The translations under genes were made by a program, and so were the position numbers. The notes under the pieces were generated by a model that had not been told where the DNA came from, ran no database searches, and saw only the letters and a list, made by a program, of their open reading frames with translations. 64,000 bases of DNA from Paenibacillus pedocola (GTDB taxonomy: Bacteria > Bacillota > Bacilli > Paenibacillales > Paenibacillaceae), in contig NZ_CP134223.1 of NCBI RefSeq assembly GCF_031599675.1, forward strand, positions 4,092,001 through 4,156,000, written 5' to 3'. This document shows positions 17,095 to 25,526 of this stretch, one piece after another; position 1 is the first letter of the stretch, and each line of letters begins with the position of its first letter.

Positions 17095-19056
17095 TTAATG
17101 AAAAGACTGCCAGAAGTCTCCTTCAGTGGAGATCAGGCCCATAATCTCAGCATATGGAATTCGGAAGGTTGGGAATCCCGCGGCGTAGGGTGCGATTTCA
17201 TAAGGTGCAAAATACAGATACAGCGCAGCTTCATCCACATAAAAAGGCTGATCCGCCGTAATTCCTTTGTACGTATCCGGGAAAACGTAGGAATACTGCG
17301 GGTCAGTAGCGATCTGCTTGCCGACAATCTCGCTGAGCTTCTCCACATATTTGCTGCCCGGCTTGAATAAGTCGCTGAGCGTATAAAACCTGCCGCTGCG
17401 CAGATTGATATGCACATAATTCCGTGTAGGCATGCCGTGTGCAGCGCCAAACGGGAAGTTATAACCGCTGAGCTCAAGCACGAGCAGATTTTTGCGGAAA
17501 AATTCTACGGCAAAATCACCCGTGTAGCTGAAATCCTGCGCCGGCCCTCCGCTTCCCACCCCCTCGGCAAGGGAAAGGCTGCGCAGCTTGTCATTAACGG
17601 CTCTGGATACTTCTGTGCTGGCAATCCCCTCTATTACCGGATAATAAACCAGATAGTCCCGGTTTGGTTTATATTTCTTCTCCAGCACGGAGTAAGGCGG
17701 TCTGAGCGGGATAACCCCATTTTGACGCCACACCTGCTTGCCCTTGCGGTCGTAATAGGCTGTCCGCTGATCAATATCTGCGCGGATCAGGCTGCCGTTG
17801 AAGGAGAGTGTGCCTGCTCCGGCAATGACGGGTGGCTGCGATGCTTTTTTGCCGCTTTTGTCGATAAAATAGGTGTCTTTAGCATCATAAACAGAGGCCA
17901 GCCCGTGCTGATAATTGTTCACCCCGAGCAGGGGATGATTGCTGAGAATTCTGCCGGTTCCGGCATCGGCAATGACATAGCGGGACCCGCGGTACGGCTG
18001 GTCTGCATAGACCGGAGTTCCCAGAGCGACCCGGTTTTCACCGAGCTGCAGCACTTCATAATAGGTGGCCGGAACAATCTGCTTGCCCTGCTTATCGATT
18101 AAACCATAGGCATTGCCGTAATCCTCCGCTGTGTTAATGACCGCTCTCCCCTCGGAAAAGGGCAACGCAGCTGTAAATTGCGGTTTGATCGCGACACTGC
18201 CGTCCAGATTGAGATACCCGTATTTACCGTTCTCCGTCTCCTGATAAGCCAGCAGTCCATCCCCCGGATAGCCGACAAAAGGATGTTTGTACGTATGCAG
18301 TACATTACCCTCAGGATCTATTAGCGCATATTCTCCTTCGCTGACTTTGACGAGTGCTGTACCGTTCATGAAATCGCCCGCATCCAGATACACCGGGGGC
18401 AGCACTTCCTTGCCCTGCGCATTCAGGTACCCGTACCTTGAATTCCCTGTTGTGCTCTGTTTAGAGAAAAGCGCCCTGCCTTCATGCAGCGAATTCAGAT
18501 AGTCATACCGCGCAGAAGTTACCTCTTTACCTTTTTCATCAATGAAGGTGTAGCCCTTTGCATCCGAAACGACCGCCAGGCCTTCCGCAAACGGAGCGAT
18601 AAACGAATAGACCGGTTTTACCCTCTCGCGTCCGCTGCTGTCAATCAGACCGCTGCTGTCCCTGCGCTGAACGATGGCCAGACCGTTATCCTGAAAATCC
18701 TCGGCATAATCATACCTCGGTTCAATCACCGTCCGCCCTTCGTTGTTGATGTATCCCCACAGCGTCCCTTCCTTTAGCTTAAAAGGCGCCGGATGGAGCA
18801 CTTCTGCCCGCAGTCCGCTTCCTTCCCATTCCGTCAGGAGGTATAGTGGCTCCAGCGGTTTTATGGAGTAGTCTATACGGTATAATCCCTCCTCTGCGGG
18901 GATCGTGACGAACAGATCATCATCTGCACGGATGAAATCCTCTTCCTGCTGGGCAACCGCTTCGTTCCACCCGATCCCGTCCCACTTCCACACTTCCGCC
19001 TGCAGCGGGCCGCTATCCATTCCTTTTGCCAGCTCATTCAGCTTAATCCTCAGCAT
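17095..19056 (-). CDS. WG-repeat protein with C-terminal DUF3298 (RsiV-like) domain
   Basis: A 653-residue protein without signal peptide. The central part is built of about eight WG (KWG) repeats of roughly 45-50 residues, for example GTLWGYINNEGRTVIEPRYD, SRYGYLNAQGKEVLPPVY, GKYGYLNLDGSVAIKPQF and NAYGLIDKQGKQIVPATY. The last 160 residues (YPVIEGIASTEVSRAVNDKL ... RNYVHINLRSGRFYTLSDLF) match the DUF3298/RsiV-type domain seen on anti-sigma factors and lipoproteins. Both modules probably bind proteins or ligands; the function is unknown. The ATG at 19054-19056 has AGGGAG 8 bases upstream, whereas the earlier start at 19149 is unsupported. It is monocistronic. Confidence 0.85.
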   Translation of the reverse strand: MLRIKLNELAKGMDSGPLQAEVWKWDGIGWNEAVAQQEEDFIRADDDLFVTIPAEEGLYRIDYSIKPLEPLYLLTEWEGSGLRAEVLHPAPFKLKEGTLWGYINNEGRTVIEPRYDYAEDFQDNGLAIVQRRDSSGLIDSSGRERVKPVYSFIAPFAEGLAVVSDAKGYTFIDEKGKEVTSARYDYLNSLHEGRALFSKQSTTGNSRYGYLNAQGKEVLPPVYLDAGDFMNGTALVKVSEGEYALIDPEGNVLHTYKHPFVGYPGDGLLAYQETENGKYGYLNLDGSVAIKPQFTAALPFSEGRAVINTAEDYGNAYGLIDKQGKQIVPATYYEVLQLGENRVALGTPVYADQPYRGSRYVIADAGTGRILSNHPLLGVNNYQHGLASVYDAKDTYFIDKSGKKASQPPVIAGAGTLSFNGSLIRADIDQRTAYYDRKGKQVWRQNGVIPLRPPYSVLEKKYKPNRDYLVYYPVIEGIASTEVSRAVNDKLRSLSLAEGVGSGGPAQDFSYTGDFAVEFFRKNLLVLELSGYNFPFGAAHGMPTRNYVHINLRSGRFYTLSDLFKPGSKYVEKLSEIVGKQIATDPQYSYVFPDTYKGITADQPFYVDEAALYLYFAPYEIAPYAAGFPTFRIPYAEIMGLISTEGDFWQSFH

Positions 19057-19537
19057 TCCAGTCGCTCCCTTACAAAGGCTTTTGCCTATAGAATATGAGA
19101 TGGAGGGTGAAAGGGTGTTTATGTGCCTAAGGTGGTCAAAGGTGGTCAAAGAACGAGATGAGGGTATGACCGGGCCTGCGCGGATATTTGGACTTCCGGC
19201 CGCTGTTGTCTTCGGATTTCTTCAATTTGTACCGCTGGCAGCGGGTGAAATCCGAAGACAGTATTGCTTCCGAAGCGAGCTTTCCTGCGGAAAGCTTTCA
19301 GGCGGACGCTAACGCTCCTACAGTTCCAAAATCCGCTCCGTCACTTCCCCTTATCTTTGATGAACGGCTTAAGTGCAGCACAAAAACACCCTTGTGAAGG
19401 GTGTGGCCGGGTGGGTCAAGGGCTGCTGCGCTTTGCTCTTTCTAAATAGCTGATTCCTTTTTTGACAGTGGTACAAGAGGTGAAAATTAAATAATGTCGA
19501 ACTACATTACTAAATACTCGATGTTGGGGCTGGAAAA
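19057..19537. other. Intergenic region holding repeat copy B
   Basis: Between the divergent WG-repeat and P-loop genes. Positions 19187-19341 are a dispersed repeat; a direct duplication GGTGGTCAAA occurs at 19131 and 19141. The rest shows no gene. Confidence 0.6.
19187..19341 (+). repeat. Dispersed structured repeat, copy B
   Basis: Same family as copies at 9203 and 29611. The central stem TGTCTTCGGATTTC / GAAATCCGAAGACA is perfect, with bases that differ from copy A on both arms. It carries about 40 extra bases (GCTTTCCTGCGGAAAGC hairpin) before the conserved end GACGCTAACGCTCC. Confidence 0.85.
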
Positions 19538-20116
19538 ATGAATAATGATAGAAACTGGACCGTTTTATTTATTGGCGGAGCATCAGGAATAGGTAAATCA
19601 AGTATTGCTTATGAAATTGCTCGATTTTATGGTGTGAATGTATTGGAAGTAGATGATGTTCACCTATCAGTAAAAACAGTTACAACAAAGAAACATTTTC
19701 CGGCAATTCATTATTGGGCTTCTGGAGTAGACTGGAAGGACATTGGAGTTGACGGCAATGTAAATTGGTTGATTGATGTAAGCAATGAAATATCCCCTGT
19801 CTTAAAAGAACTCGCAAACAGGCATATTGAGGATAAATTGCCTATTATTATTGAAGGAGATTTTATCCATCCCAAATTTACATTATCTTTCGATAACCCA
19901 GAGGTAAAATCAATATTTGTACATGAATCAGACAAAAGCCAAATATTGCAGAATTATTTATCAAGAGAAGGTGGCGAATTACAACATTTCAGAGCTGAAG
20001 TAAGTATTTCATATGGAGATTGGATAGCAGATACCTGTAAACAGAAGGGGATAGAATTAATTGAATCAAGACCTTGGAATACTGCCTTAAGCAGAGTTAT
20101 AAAGTGTTTATTGTAA
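19538..20116 (+). CDS. P-loop kinase-like ATPase
   Basis: A 192-residue protein with a single P-loop near the N-terminus, FIGGASGIGKSS (about residues 11-22), followed by VDDVHLSVKTV, where Asp-Asp may bind metal, and IIIEGDFIHP. The overall plan resembles small-molecule kinases such as 2-phosphoglycerate kinase-like or zeta/AAA-type kinases, and the substrate is unknown. The DNA is clearly more AT-rich than the surrounding core genes, with AAA/ATT-rich codons, and the gene lies beside repeat copy B, both suggesting recent acquisition. The ATG is preceded by GGGGCTGGAAAA. No partner gene (for example an antitoxin) lies next to it. Confidence 0.7.
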   Translation: MNNDRNWTVLFIGGASGIGKSSIAYEIARFYGVNVLEVDDVHLSVKTVTTKKHFPAIHYWASGVDWKDIGVDGNVNWLIDVSNEISPVLKELANRHIEDKLPIIIEGDFIHPKFTLSFDNPEVKSIFVHESDKSQILQNYLSREGGELQHFRAEVSISYGDWIADTCKQKGIELIESRPWNTALSRVIKCLL

Positions 20117-20157
20117 TGTAAACCTTTGGTCTAAATTGACAACTGACTCAATGAAAA

Positions 20158-20201
20158 AGGGAACAGCTACCGTGATAGTCTGATCCCTGGTTATATTTTT
20201 T
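20158..20201 (+). terminator. Probable terminator after P-loop gene
   Basis: GGGAACAG...CTGATCCC forms an imperfect stem (20159-20187) followed by TATATTTTTT. Confidence 0.5.
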
Positions 20202-20244
20202 CCCATTACTTAATGATTTTGTTTAAAGCTAATTTCTGCAAATT

Positions 20245-21015
20245 TTAAGCTGCATTCCGTTTGTACGCGCGCACTGCAAATAGATAAGCGACAATCATTA
20301 TCCCTAAGCACCAGGCCAAAGCAACCCATATATCATTGCCCACCGGCTGACCGGAGAGCAGCGCACGTATCGCCTCCACGATTGAGGTCACCGGCTGGTT
20401 ATCAGCAAACACGCGTACGGCCTTCGGCATCGAGTCGGTCGGTACAAAGGCTGAGCTGATGAACGGCAGGAAGATCAGCGGATAGGAAAAGGCGCTTGCT
20501 CCCTCCACCGTTTTTGCAGACAGTCCGGCAATGGCCGCGATCCAAGTCAAAGCCAGTGTAAACAGCACTAGTATACCTGCTACGGCAAGCCAGGACAGTA
20601 CCCCGGCCGAGGAGCGAAAGCCCATAAGGAGCGCTACGAGAATGATGACGGCAACAGAAATGACGTTGGACACCACTGAGGTCAGTACATGCCCCCACAG
20701 CACCGTGGAACGCGCAATCGGCATGGAGTGGAACCGCTCCATAATGCCCCGTTGCTTATCCAAAAACAGACGGTATGCCACGTAAGCCACCCCGCTGGCA
20801 ATAGCCATAAGCAGTATGCCCGGCAACAGATAGTTCACATAATTATCCGTGCCGGATTGGATGGCGCCGCCAAACACATAGACGAACAGCAGCATCATAG
20901 CAATCGGAGTGACGCAGACCGTGAAGATGGTGTCCATACTCCGGAAAATATGGCGCATAGAACGTCCGAGCATCACTCTCAAGTCGCTGATAAAATATTT
21001 TTTTGCAGCTTCCAT
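20245..21015 (-). CDS. ABC-2 exporter permease (DrrB-like)
   Basis: A 256-residue permease with six predicted membrane segments, the first at about 30-52 (TIFTVCVTPIAMMLLFVYVFGG). The loop GIMERFHSMPIARSTVLWGH is the conserved coupling/EAA-like region of DrrB/NodJ-type exporters, and PLIFLPFISSAFVPTDSMP is typical near the fifth segment. It starts at TAATG, sharing one base with the ATPase stop. Together the two form a homodimeric or heteromeric exporter, in family members used for drugs, glycolipids or polyketides. It is the last gene in the PadR-DUF1048-DUF1048-ATPase-permease unit. Confidence 0.9.
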   Translation of the reverse strand: MEAAKKYFISDLRVMLGRSMRHIFRSMDTIFTVCVTPIAMMLLFVYVFGGAIQSGTDNYVNYLLPGILLMAIASGVAYVAYRLFLDKQRGIMERFHSMPIARSTVLWGHVLTSVVSNVISVAVIILVALLMGFRSSAGVLSWLAVAGILVLFTLALTWIAAIAGLSAKTVEGASAFSYPLIFLPFISSAFVPTDSMPKAVRVFADNQPVTSIVEAIRALLSGQPVGNDIWVALAWCLGIMIVAYLFAVRAYKRNAA

Positions 21016-21773
21016 TAGATGGCCTCCTTGTTACCAATGATCGCGAGGAATATTTCCTCGAGTGTCGGCTGTTTTTCAACATACTCTACCTTTGCGGCCG
21101 GAAACAGCTTTTTCAGCTCCGCGAGCGTGCCGCCAGCGATAATCCTGCCCTCATGCAGAATGGCAATTCGGTCGGCAAGCTGCTCAGCTTCCTCTAAATA
21201 CTGAGTGGTCAGGAATACCGTCGTGCCGCTGCCAGACAGCTCCTTTACAATCTTCCAAACCTCGATACGTGCCTCGGGGTCAAGCCCGGTGGTTGGCTCA
21301 TCAAGAAATATGACCTGCGGTTTTCCCACAAGGCTCAATGCGATATCGAGCCTGCGGCGCATACCGCCCGAGTAAGTAGATGGTTTACGGTCGGCTGCCT
21401 CGGTTAAGCCAAAACGTTTCAGCAAATCGTCAGCAACTTGACGCGGTTGATCCAGATGCCGCAGCTTGGCAATCATGATCAGATTTTCCCGCCCGGTCAA
21501 AATCTCATCCACCGCCGCAAATTGCCCGGTTAGACTAATTGATTGCCGGACGAGATCTGGCTTTGAGGCAATATCGAATCCATTAACGGTGAGAGTTCCG
21601 CTGTCCGGTTTAAGCAGCGTGCTGAGGATTCGGACAATCGTTGTCTTACCCGCGCCGTTGGAGCCAAGCAGGGCGAAAATCTCACCCCGTTTCACATCAA
21701 AATCTACACCCTTTAAGACTTCTGTGTTCTTGAAGGATTTTCGCAGACCTTTCACTTGGATTGCTTTTTCCAT
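21015..21773 (-). CDS. ABC exporter ATP-binding protein (DrrA-like)
   Basis: A 252-residue ATPase: Walker A LLGSNGAGKTT, Q-loop LTGQFAAVDEILTG, signature YSGGMRRR, Walker B VIFLDEPTTGLDP and the switch region LTTQYLEEAEQL. GxxTTQYLEEA is typical of the DrrA antibiotic-export branch. The short C-terminal tail (LFPAAKVEYVEKQPTLEEIFLAI) is as in DrrA. It follows the second DUF1048 gene by 14 bases and overlaps the permease by one base. Expression should be controlled by the PadR regulator encoded first in the operon. Confidence 0.93.
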   Translation of the reverse strand: MEKAIQVKGLRKSFKNTEVLKGVDFDVKRGEIFALLGSNGAGKTTIVRILSTLLKPDSGTLTVNGFDIASKPDLVRQSISLTGQFAAVDEILTGRENLIMIAKLRHLDQPRQVADDLLKRFGLTEAADRKPSTYSGGMRRRLDIALSLVGKPQVIFLDEPTTGLDPEARIEVWKIVKELSGSGTTVFLTTQYLEEAEQLADRIAILHEGRIIAGGTLAELKKLFPAAKVEYVEKQPTLEEIFLAIIGNKEAI

Positions 21774-21787
21774 CCGATATTCCCCCT

Positions 21788-22138
21788 TTACTTTGTTTTA
21801 TCCGTAGCCTTTTTGATGGCCTTGTTCACTTCTTGGTTAACAGATTCCTGATAGATATCAGCGTAAGTCTTGGAGTCTTTGATCAGATCGTCGCAGAAAG
21901 CCGCTACGTCACTTCCGGTTACTTCAAGCACGCCTCTTCCCAAGGCCGCGCCCTCTTCAAACAGATCAATAATTCCCGATAGCAAACCCGTTCCCTCCGT
22001 TAGTTCAACAGGACCGACTTTAAACAGATATTTTTGAATCTCTTTATAGACAATCTGATAATCCTGCGGGAGCGCTTTGACACGCGCCACGTGCGCCCGC
22101 CACTCTTTTTTGCCTTCAATGATGTCCCGTATTCTCAT
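21788..22138 (-). CDS. DUF1048 family protein (second copy)
   Basis: A 116-residue all-helical protein of the DUF1048 family (typical length about 115). It shares with its upstream neighbour the plan of a short amphipathic start (RIRDIIEGKKEW), a central YxxxxxEIQKYLF segment, a G-rich helix pair GLLSGIIDLFEEGAALGRGVLEVTG and a C-terminal DLIKDSKTYADIYQESVN. Function is unknown. Members commonly sit between PadR-type regulators and ABC exporters in Firmicutes, so a role as accessory or ligand-binding subunit of that exporter is inferred from context only. Confidence 0.82.
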   Translation of the reverse strand: MRIRDIIEGKKEWRAHVARVKALPQDYQIVYKEIQKYLFKVGPVELTEGTGLLSGIIDLFEEGAALGRGVLEVTGSDVAAFCDDLIKDSKTYADIYQESVNQEVNKAIKKATDKTK

Positions 22139-22151
22139 TTTTACCGTCCTC

Positions 22152-22499
22152 CTATTTACCTAATTTTTTGGTGATATTATGGTTGAGTTGCTCGCGCCAC
22201 TTGTCACGATAGGATTTTGCCCCTTCTTCGCCGGCGAGCGCGGAGCAGAATCCTTTGATATCCTCACCCAAAACCTCCTCTACACCCTGACCGTCTGCCG
22301 CCGTTTCTTCCAGCAGGCCAAGCACACCGTCAAGAATGGGCATGAGGTTGCGGCCGGTGAAATCTGAGTGCGTCCAAAGATTGGCTTTAACTTCTTCCCA
22401 TGCCGCTTGATAATCTGCCGGCAGTTTTTTGGCTCGTGATTCAAAAGCTTTAAATTCTTTAGTCATGTCGCTGCCGGTGATTTTTTCCCAAAAGTTCAT
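22152..22499 (-). CDS. DUF1048 family protein (first copy)
   Basis: A 115-residue paralogue of the next gene: NFWEKITGSDMTKEFKAFE, LPADYQAAWEEVKANLW, MPILDGVLGLLEETAADGQGVEEVLGEDIKGFC and SYRDKWREQLNHNI align with the second copy along the whole length. The start overlaps the PadR stop by four bases (ATGA), so it is translationally coupled to the regulator. Tandem duplication with divergence suggests a heterodimer, but this is inference. Confidence 0.83.
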   Translation of the reverse strand: MNFWEKITGSDMTKEFKAFESRAKKLPADYQAAWEEVKANLWTHSDFTGRNLMPILDGVLGLLEETAADGQGVEEVLGEDIKGFCSALAGEEGAKSYRDKWREQLNHNITKKLGK

Positions 22500-22831
22500 G
22501 ATCTCTTCTCCTTTAACTCGCTAATTTTTGATGATACGAACTCCCACTTTTCCCAGAATCTTTGCAGCTCGGCAAGTCCTGCGTCATTGATTGCAAAAAA
22601 CTTTCGCGGCGGTCCGATGTCGGACGGCTTTTTGGTGATCTCCACCAGTTTGTTTTTTTCAAGCCGGATCAGAATGGTGTATACAGTTCCTTCTACAACA
22701 TCTGTGAAGCCGAGAGCGTTCAGCTGCCGCGTGATTTCGTAACCATAGGTTTCTTTGCGGCTGATTATTTCAAGTACACTTCCCTCGAGCACGCCTTTGA
22801 GCATTTCTGTTATGTTTTCCAATACAATCAC
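22496..22831 (-). CDS. PadR-family transcriptional regulator of ABC cassette
   Basis: A 111-residue PadR-type winged-helix protein: LKGVLEGSVLEIISRKETYGYEITRQLNALGF, VVEGTVYTILIRLEKNKLVEI and the wing with PPRKFFAINDAGLAELQRF. PadR proteins of this subfamily (PadR-s2, as LmrR) bind hydrophobic drugs in the dimer interface and repress the adjacent exporter. It is first in the operon and a promoter with an inverted repeat lies directly upstream (22874-22909), consistent with autoregulation. Confidence 0.9.
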   Translation of the reverse strand: MIVLENITEMLKGVLEGSVLEIISRKETYGYEITRQLNALGFTDVVEGTVYTILIRLEKNKLVEITKKPSDIGPPRKFFAINDAGLAELQRFWEKWEFVSSKISELKEKRS

Positions 22832-22873
22832 CCTTCGCTATTCTGTATGACTGGTATGAAGTATTACTTACTA

Positions 22874-22909
22874 CTACTACAAAGTAACACGTAGTAGCTG
22901 GTTAGTCAA
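22874..22909 (-). promoter_or_regulatory. Sigma-A promoter with inverted-repeat operator (PadR cassette)
   Basis: Minus strand: TTGACT (22904-22909), 17-bp spacer, TACTTT (22881-22886). The inverted repeat CTACTAC-N10-GTAGTAG (22891-22897 and 22874-22880) embraces the -10 box, as expected of an operator for the PadR repressor encoded first. Confidence 0.75.
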
Positions 22910-22948
22910 TAGCATTTGCCTATACACGGATTATTTTTTTCTTACGGT

Positions 22949-23149
22949 TCAGGCCGCCGGATCCGCGAAGGCAGCTGTTCGTACTCCCCATGGTCGGTTC
23001 AATGGGCCATTCAGCAGCTCCACTCCGCTTTTCGCCAGCTCATTAATCTCAGCGTCTACATCCTCTACCCGGATTGTAAACTGAAACCGTGATCCGGCCT
23101 CCGGGTCATGCAAACAGATTATTGATATTTTGAACAGGACATACTGTTG
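22949..23149 (-). pseudogene. 5'-truncated VOC-family remnant
   Basis: In the minus frame ending TGA at 22949-22951 about 66 codons read as the C-terminal half of a VOC protein: ICLHDPEAGSRFQFTIRVED, VDAEINELAKSGVELLNG and RPWGVRTAAFADPAA. There is no start codon or N-terminal half; a stop lies at 23150-23152 upstream. It is a decayed remnant beside an intact, unrelated-looking VOC gene. Confidence 0.75.
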
Positions 23150-23203
23150 TCATTTTTAGCGTGTTATGATAAATAAAAAACATGATTACTGGAGGAAAAG
23201 TTT

Positions 23204-23617
23204 ATGAAGGGTATGAATGTTAATGTCGGTGTAGGTCTTTTGGTTCAAGATATCGGAAAGATGGTTTCGTTTTATAGAAACATCATGGAATTTGAGACCG
23301 ACTGGGACGGTGGATTATTTGCTGAGTTTAAAACAAACAGTGGTCCTTTATCATTATTTATGTATGATCGAAAAGCTTTTGCAGAAGCTGTAGGCGAGTC
23401 CTATTACCCGCCGAAGGGAATTAACCTGACAATGGAAATTGGCCTTTGGCTTCCAAAATTTTCTGATGTTGACAGAGAATACGAGCGATTAATGACACTT
23501 GGAGTAAACTCATTTACAGGTGAACCTGTAACGTATCCATTTGGTATACGAAATTTTTATGTTGCGGATCCTGAAGGTAATTTGCTTGAGATTGGAAGTA
23601 GAGGGCATGAGGAATAA
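23204..23617 (+). CDS. VOC-family protein
   Basis: A 137-residue single-module glyoxalase-fold protein: GVGLLVQDIGKMVSFYRNIM at the start and YPFGIRNFYVADPEGNLLEIG at the end, the Glu of LLEIG being the common metal ligand. Its DNA is AT-rich relative to core genes, and it stands next to a VOC remnant of normal composition, suggesting independent acquisition rather than duplication. The ATG follows CTGGAGGAAAAG. The substrate cannot be inferred. Confidence 0.85.
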   Translation: MKGMNVNVGVGLLVQDIGKMVSFYRNIMEFETDWDGGLFAEFKTNSGPLSLFMYDRKAFAEAVGESYYPPKGINLTMEIGLWLPKFSDVDREYERLMTLGVNSFTGEPVTYPFGIRNFYVADPEGNLLEIGSRGHEE

Positions 23618-23717
23618 ATTTAAGGTGTAGGCAAAATTGGCTTAATATACTGCGTGGTTATAAGCATAATTCTCAGTAAAATTCTTACACAATATTTTTT
23701 TATTGAACGTTGAAAAT

Positions 23718-23855
23718 CTAGGAGCTCCGTAGTTCCCCATTTTCCCAATAGTAGTTGCAGCTGCTGCAGTTGCGTATTACGTACCAAACAGAAATACTCT
23801 GATCAATGGTCCATTCTTCGGTTTTCTCTCTACATAAACATTTTGTTTTAATCAT
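23718..23855 (-). CDS. Small Cys-rich protein (45 residues)
   Basis: A 45-codon gene, too short for most gene callers. ATG at 23853-23855 is preceded by AGGAG at a 4-base distance, and the peptide MIKTKCLCREKTEEWTIDQ continues to RNCSSCNYYWENG. The CxC and CxxC pairs 26 residues apart look like a minimal zinc-binding (zinc-ribbon-like) fold. An upstream ATG at 23933 would add 26 residues but lacks a ribosome site. Function unknown; it shares an AT-rich accessory setting. Confidence 0.6.
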   Translation of the reverse strand: MIKTKCLCREKTEEWTIDQSISVWYVIRNCSSCNYYWENGELRSS

Positions 23856-23977
23856 AAAACTCCTGATCGCCTCCGTGAAGTTGATGATACCACTTATGGA
23901 AACACTATGCCGTAGTATAGAAATGTAGTTCAATTGGGAATTTCGTTAATGTTACATTCTCGCAGGAAGCCAGTTCC

Positions 23978-24028
23978 AAAAAAAACAGAGCAGTGGTCCT
24001 CCAAATTAAAGGAGAACTACCGCTCTGC
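23978..24028 (-). terminator. Intrinsic terminator of the sensor kinase gene
   Basis: Arms CAGAGC...CCTCC (23986-24002) and GGAGA...GCTCTG (24011-24027) pair with G-U wobbles; on the minus strand eight Us follow. Confidence 0.8.
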
Positions 24029-24117
24029 TTGGTATTCCTACTTGGCTTATAGTTATTTCCAGGTCTCTATGGCAAATCCGGTTCAGATCGACGTATGCTT
24101 CGCTTCCTCGATCCGAC

Positions 24118-25356
24118 TCAGGTAGGAATCGTGATCCGGAAGGTTGTACCCTTGCCTTTCTCGCTCTCCACCTCTATATTCCCTTTTACCTTATCGATAG
24201 CGCTGTAAGCCATAAGCATACCCAGGCCTGTTCCTTCTTCCTTGGTCGAATAATACGGCTTGCCGAGGCGCGAGATTTCTTCCTTAGTCATACCAATTCC
24301 CGTGTCGCGGATCGTGATCACGATGTCCTGCTTCTTTTCCGAGAAATGAATCGTGAGGATCCCTCCGCCTTTATCTTTCATGGCCTCAATCCCGTTTTTG
24401 TAAAGATTAATCAGGCCTTGCTGAATTTGATTCTTGTCGTAGCTTTTATTCAGCGTATTGCTGAAACTGAAATGGACCTCTACTTTGTGGGTAGTTGCGA
24501 AGGGCTTGATGATGTTCATGGTATACTCTGCTTCTGCTTTCATATTAGAGAAGACCATGTTGTCGGACTGCGGCTTGGCAAAAGAAAGATAATCACTGAT
24601 GATCTTCTCCGCACGGTTCAGTTCCAGCAATGAAAACTCCACATACCTTTTTTCCTCGGGCGTGATGGTCTTGGATTTGTTTAACAGCTGCAGAAAGCCG
24701 CTGGTCACCGTGAGCGGATTCCTCATTTCATGTGACACACTTGCCGCCAGCTCACTAACGACGTTCAGACGCTCTGATTGCAGTACCCGGTCCCGGTTCT
24801 TAATATTGGTGATGATCTGCTCTATTAGAATCATAATAATACTCATCACAACCGCATGTGTCGTTAAGGCATACACGGTAAGGGTCCAGAATTGATCATC
24901 CAGTGTACCTTTCATCATCCCAAGGACGATCAGATAAACCCCCATCGTTATCATGGCCAGGATAGTTGCCCACGAGATCCGGCGCCTCGCGCTTAGCTTG
25001 ATGAACCATTTGCTCAAGAACGGCACCAGCAGCAGCACAGCCGTTGAGAACAGGAAGGATGGAATAGTCCCGGGCCCACCAACATAGAAGCGGGTCATAT
25101 TTAATAGTACATACAACAGAAGTACATTCTTATATCCGCCAAAGAGAGCCACAAGAATGAACGGAATATACCGGAGATCGTAAATGTACCCCATTTCCAG
25201 CTTGATGGGCTTGGCCATGCATAGAACCATGGTAACGGCGGACATGAGTACAAGGAGTTTTTGATTATAGCGGTTTGCTCTATTTTCGAAGAAAATCACA
25301 ACAATTAAGACCGGAAATAATAGAAACAGAAAATTCAAAAGTAATGTTTCAAACAA
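24118..25356 (-). CDS. Membrane sensor histidine kinase (KinB-like)
   Basis: A 412-residue kinase. The N-terminal half has about six transmembrane segments with the look of the 5TM-LYT (LytS-YhcK) sensor (MAKPIKLEMGYIYDLRYIPFI). The DHp domain is SELAASVSHEMRNPLTV with phospho-acceptor His209, and the ATPase domain shows the N-box INLYKNGIEAM, G1 IRDTGIGM and G2 GTGLGM. This layout is that of the sporulation phosphorelay kinase KinB; no response regulator gene is adjacent, as expected of an orphan phosphorelay kinase that phosphorylates Spo0F. The TTG start has GAGAGGAAG 7 bases upstream. Role in sporulation is inferred from similarity only. Confidence 0.85.
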   Translation of the reverse strand: MFETLLLNFLFLLFPVLIVVIFFENRANRYNQKLLVLMSAVTMVLCMAKPIKLEMGYIYDLRYIPFILVALFGGYKNVLLLYVLLNMTRFYVGGPGTIPSFLFSTAVLLLVPFLSKWFIKLSARRRISWATILAMITMGVYLIVLGMMKGTLDDQFWTLTVYALTTHAVVMSIIMILIEQIITNIKNRDRVLQSERLNVVSELAASVSHEMRNPLTVTSGFLQLLNKSKTITPEEKRYVEFSLLELNRAEKIISDYLSFAKPQSDNMVFSNMKAEAEYTMNIIKPFATTHKVEVHFSFSNTLNKSYDKNQIQQGLINLYKNGIEAMKDKGGGILTIHFSEKKQDIVITIRDTGIGMTKEEISRLGKPYYSTKEEGTGLGMLMAYSAIDKVKGNIEVESEKGKGTTFRITIPT

Positions 25357-25526
25357 AAGTTAACTTCCTCTCAGCTTGTGCTACTATGGATGTTCCTAAT
25401 TCTAAGGAAGCATAAACAATTCCATACTACAACCAAACGTTATACTATCCTGCTATGTTATATGATTATATAAAATTTCCTGCAATTACACATCACTTTT
25501 TACAAGTTCGATACGTATTTGAGTAT

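Noticed and set aside
23934..24125. 63-codon plus frame before the kinase gene
   Set aside because: It covers the kinase terminator hairpin and has no ribosome site.
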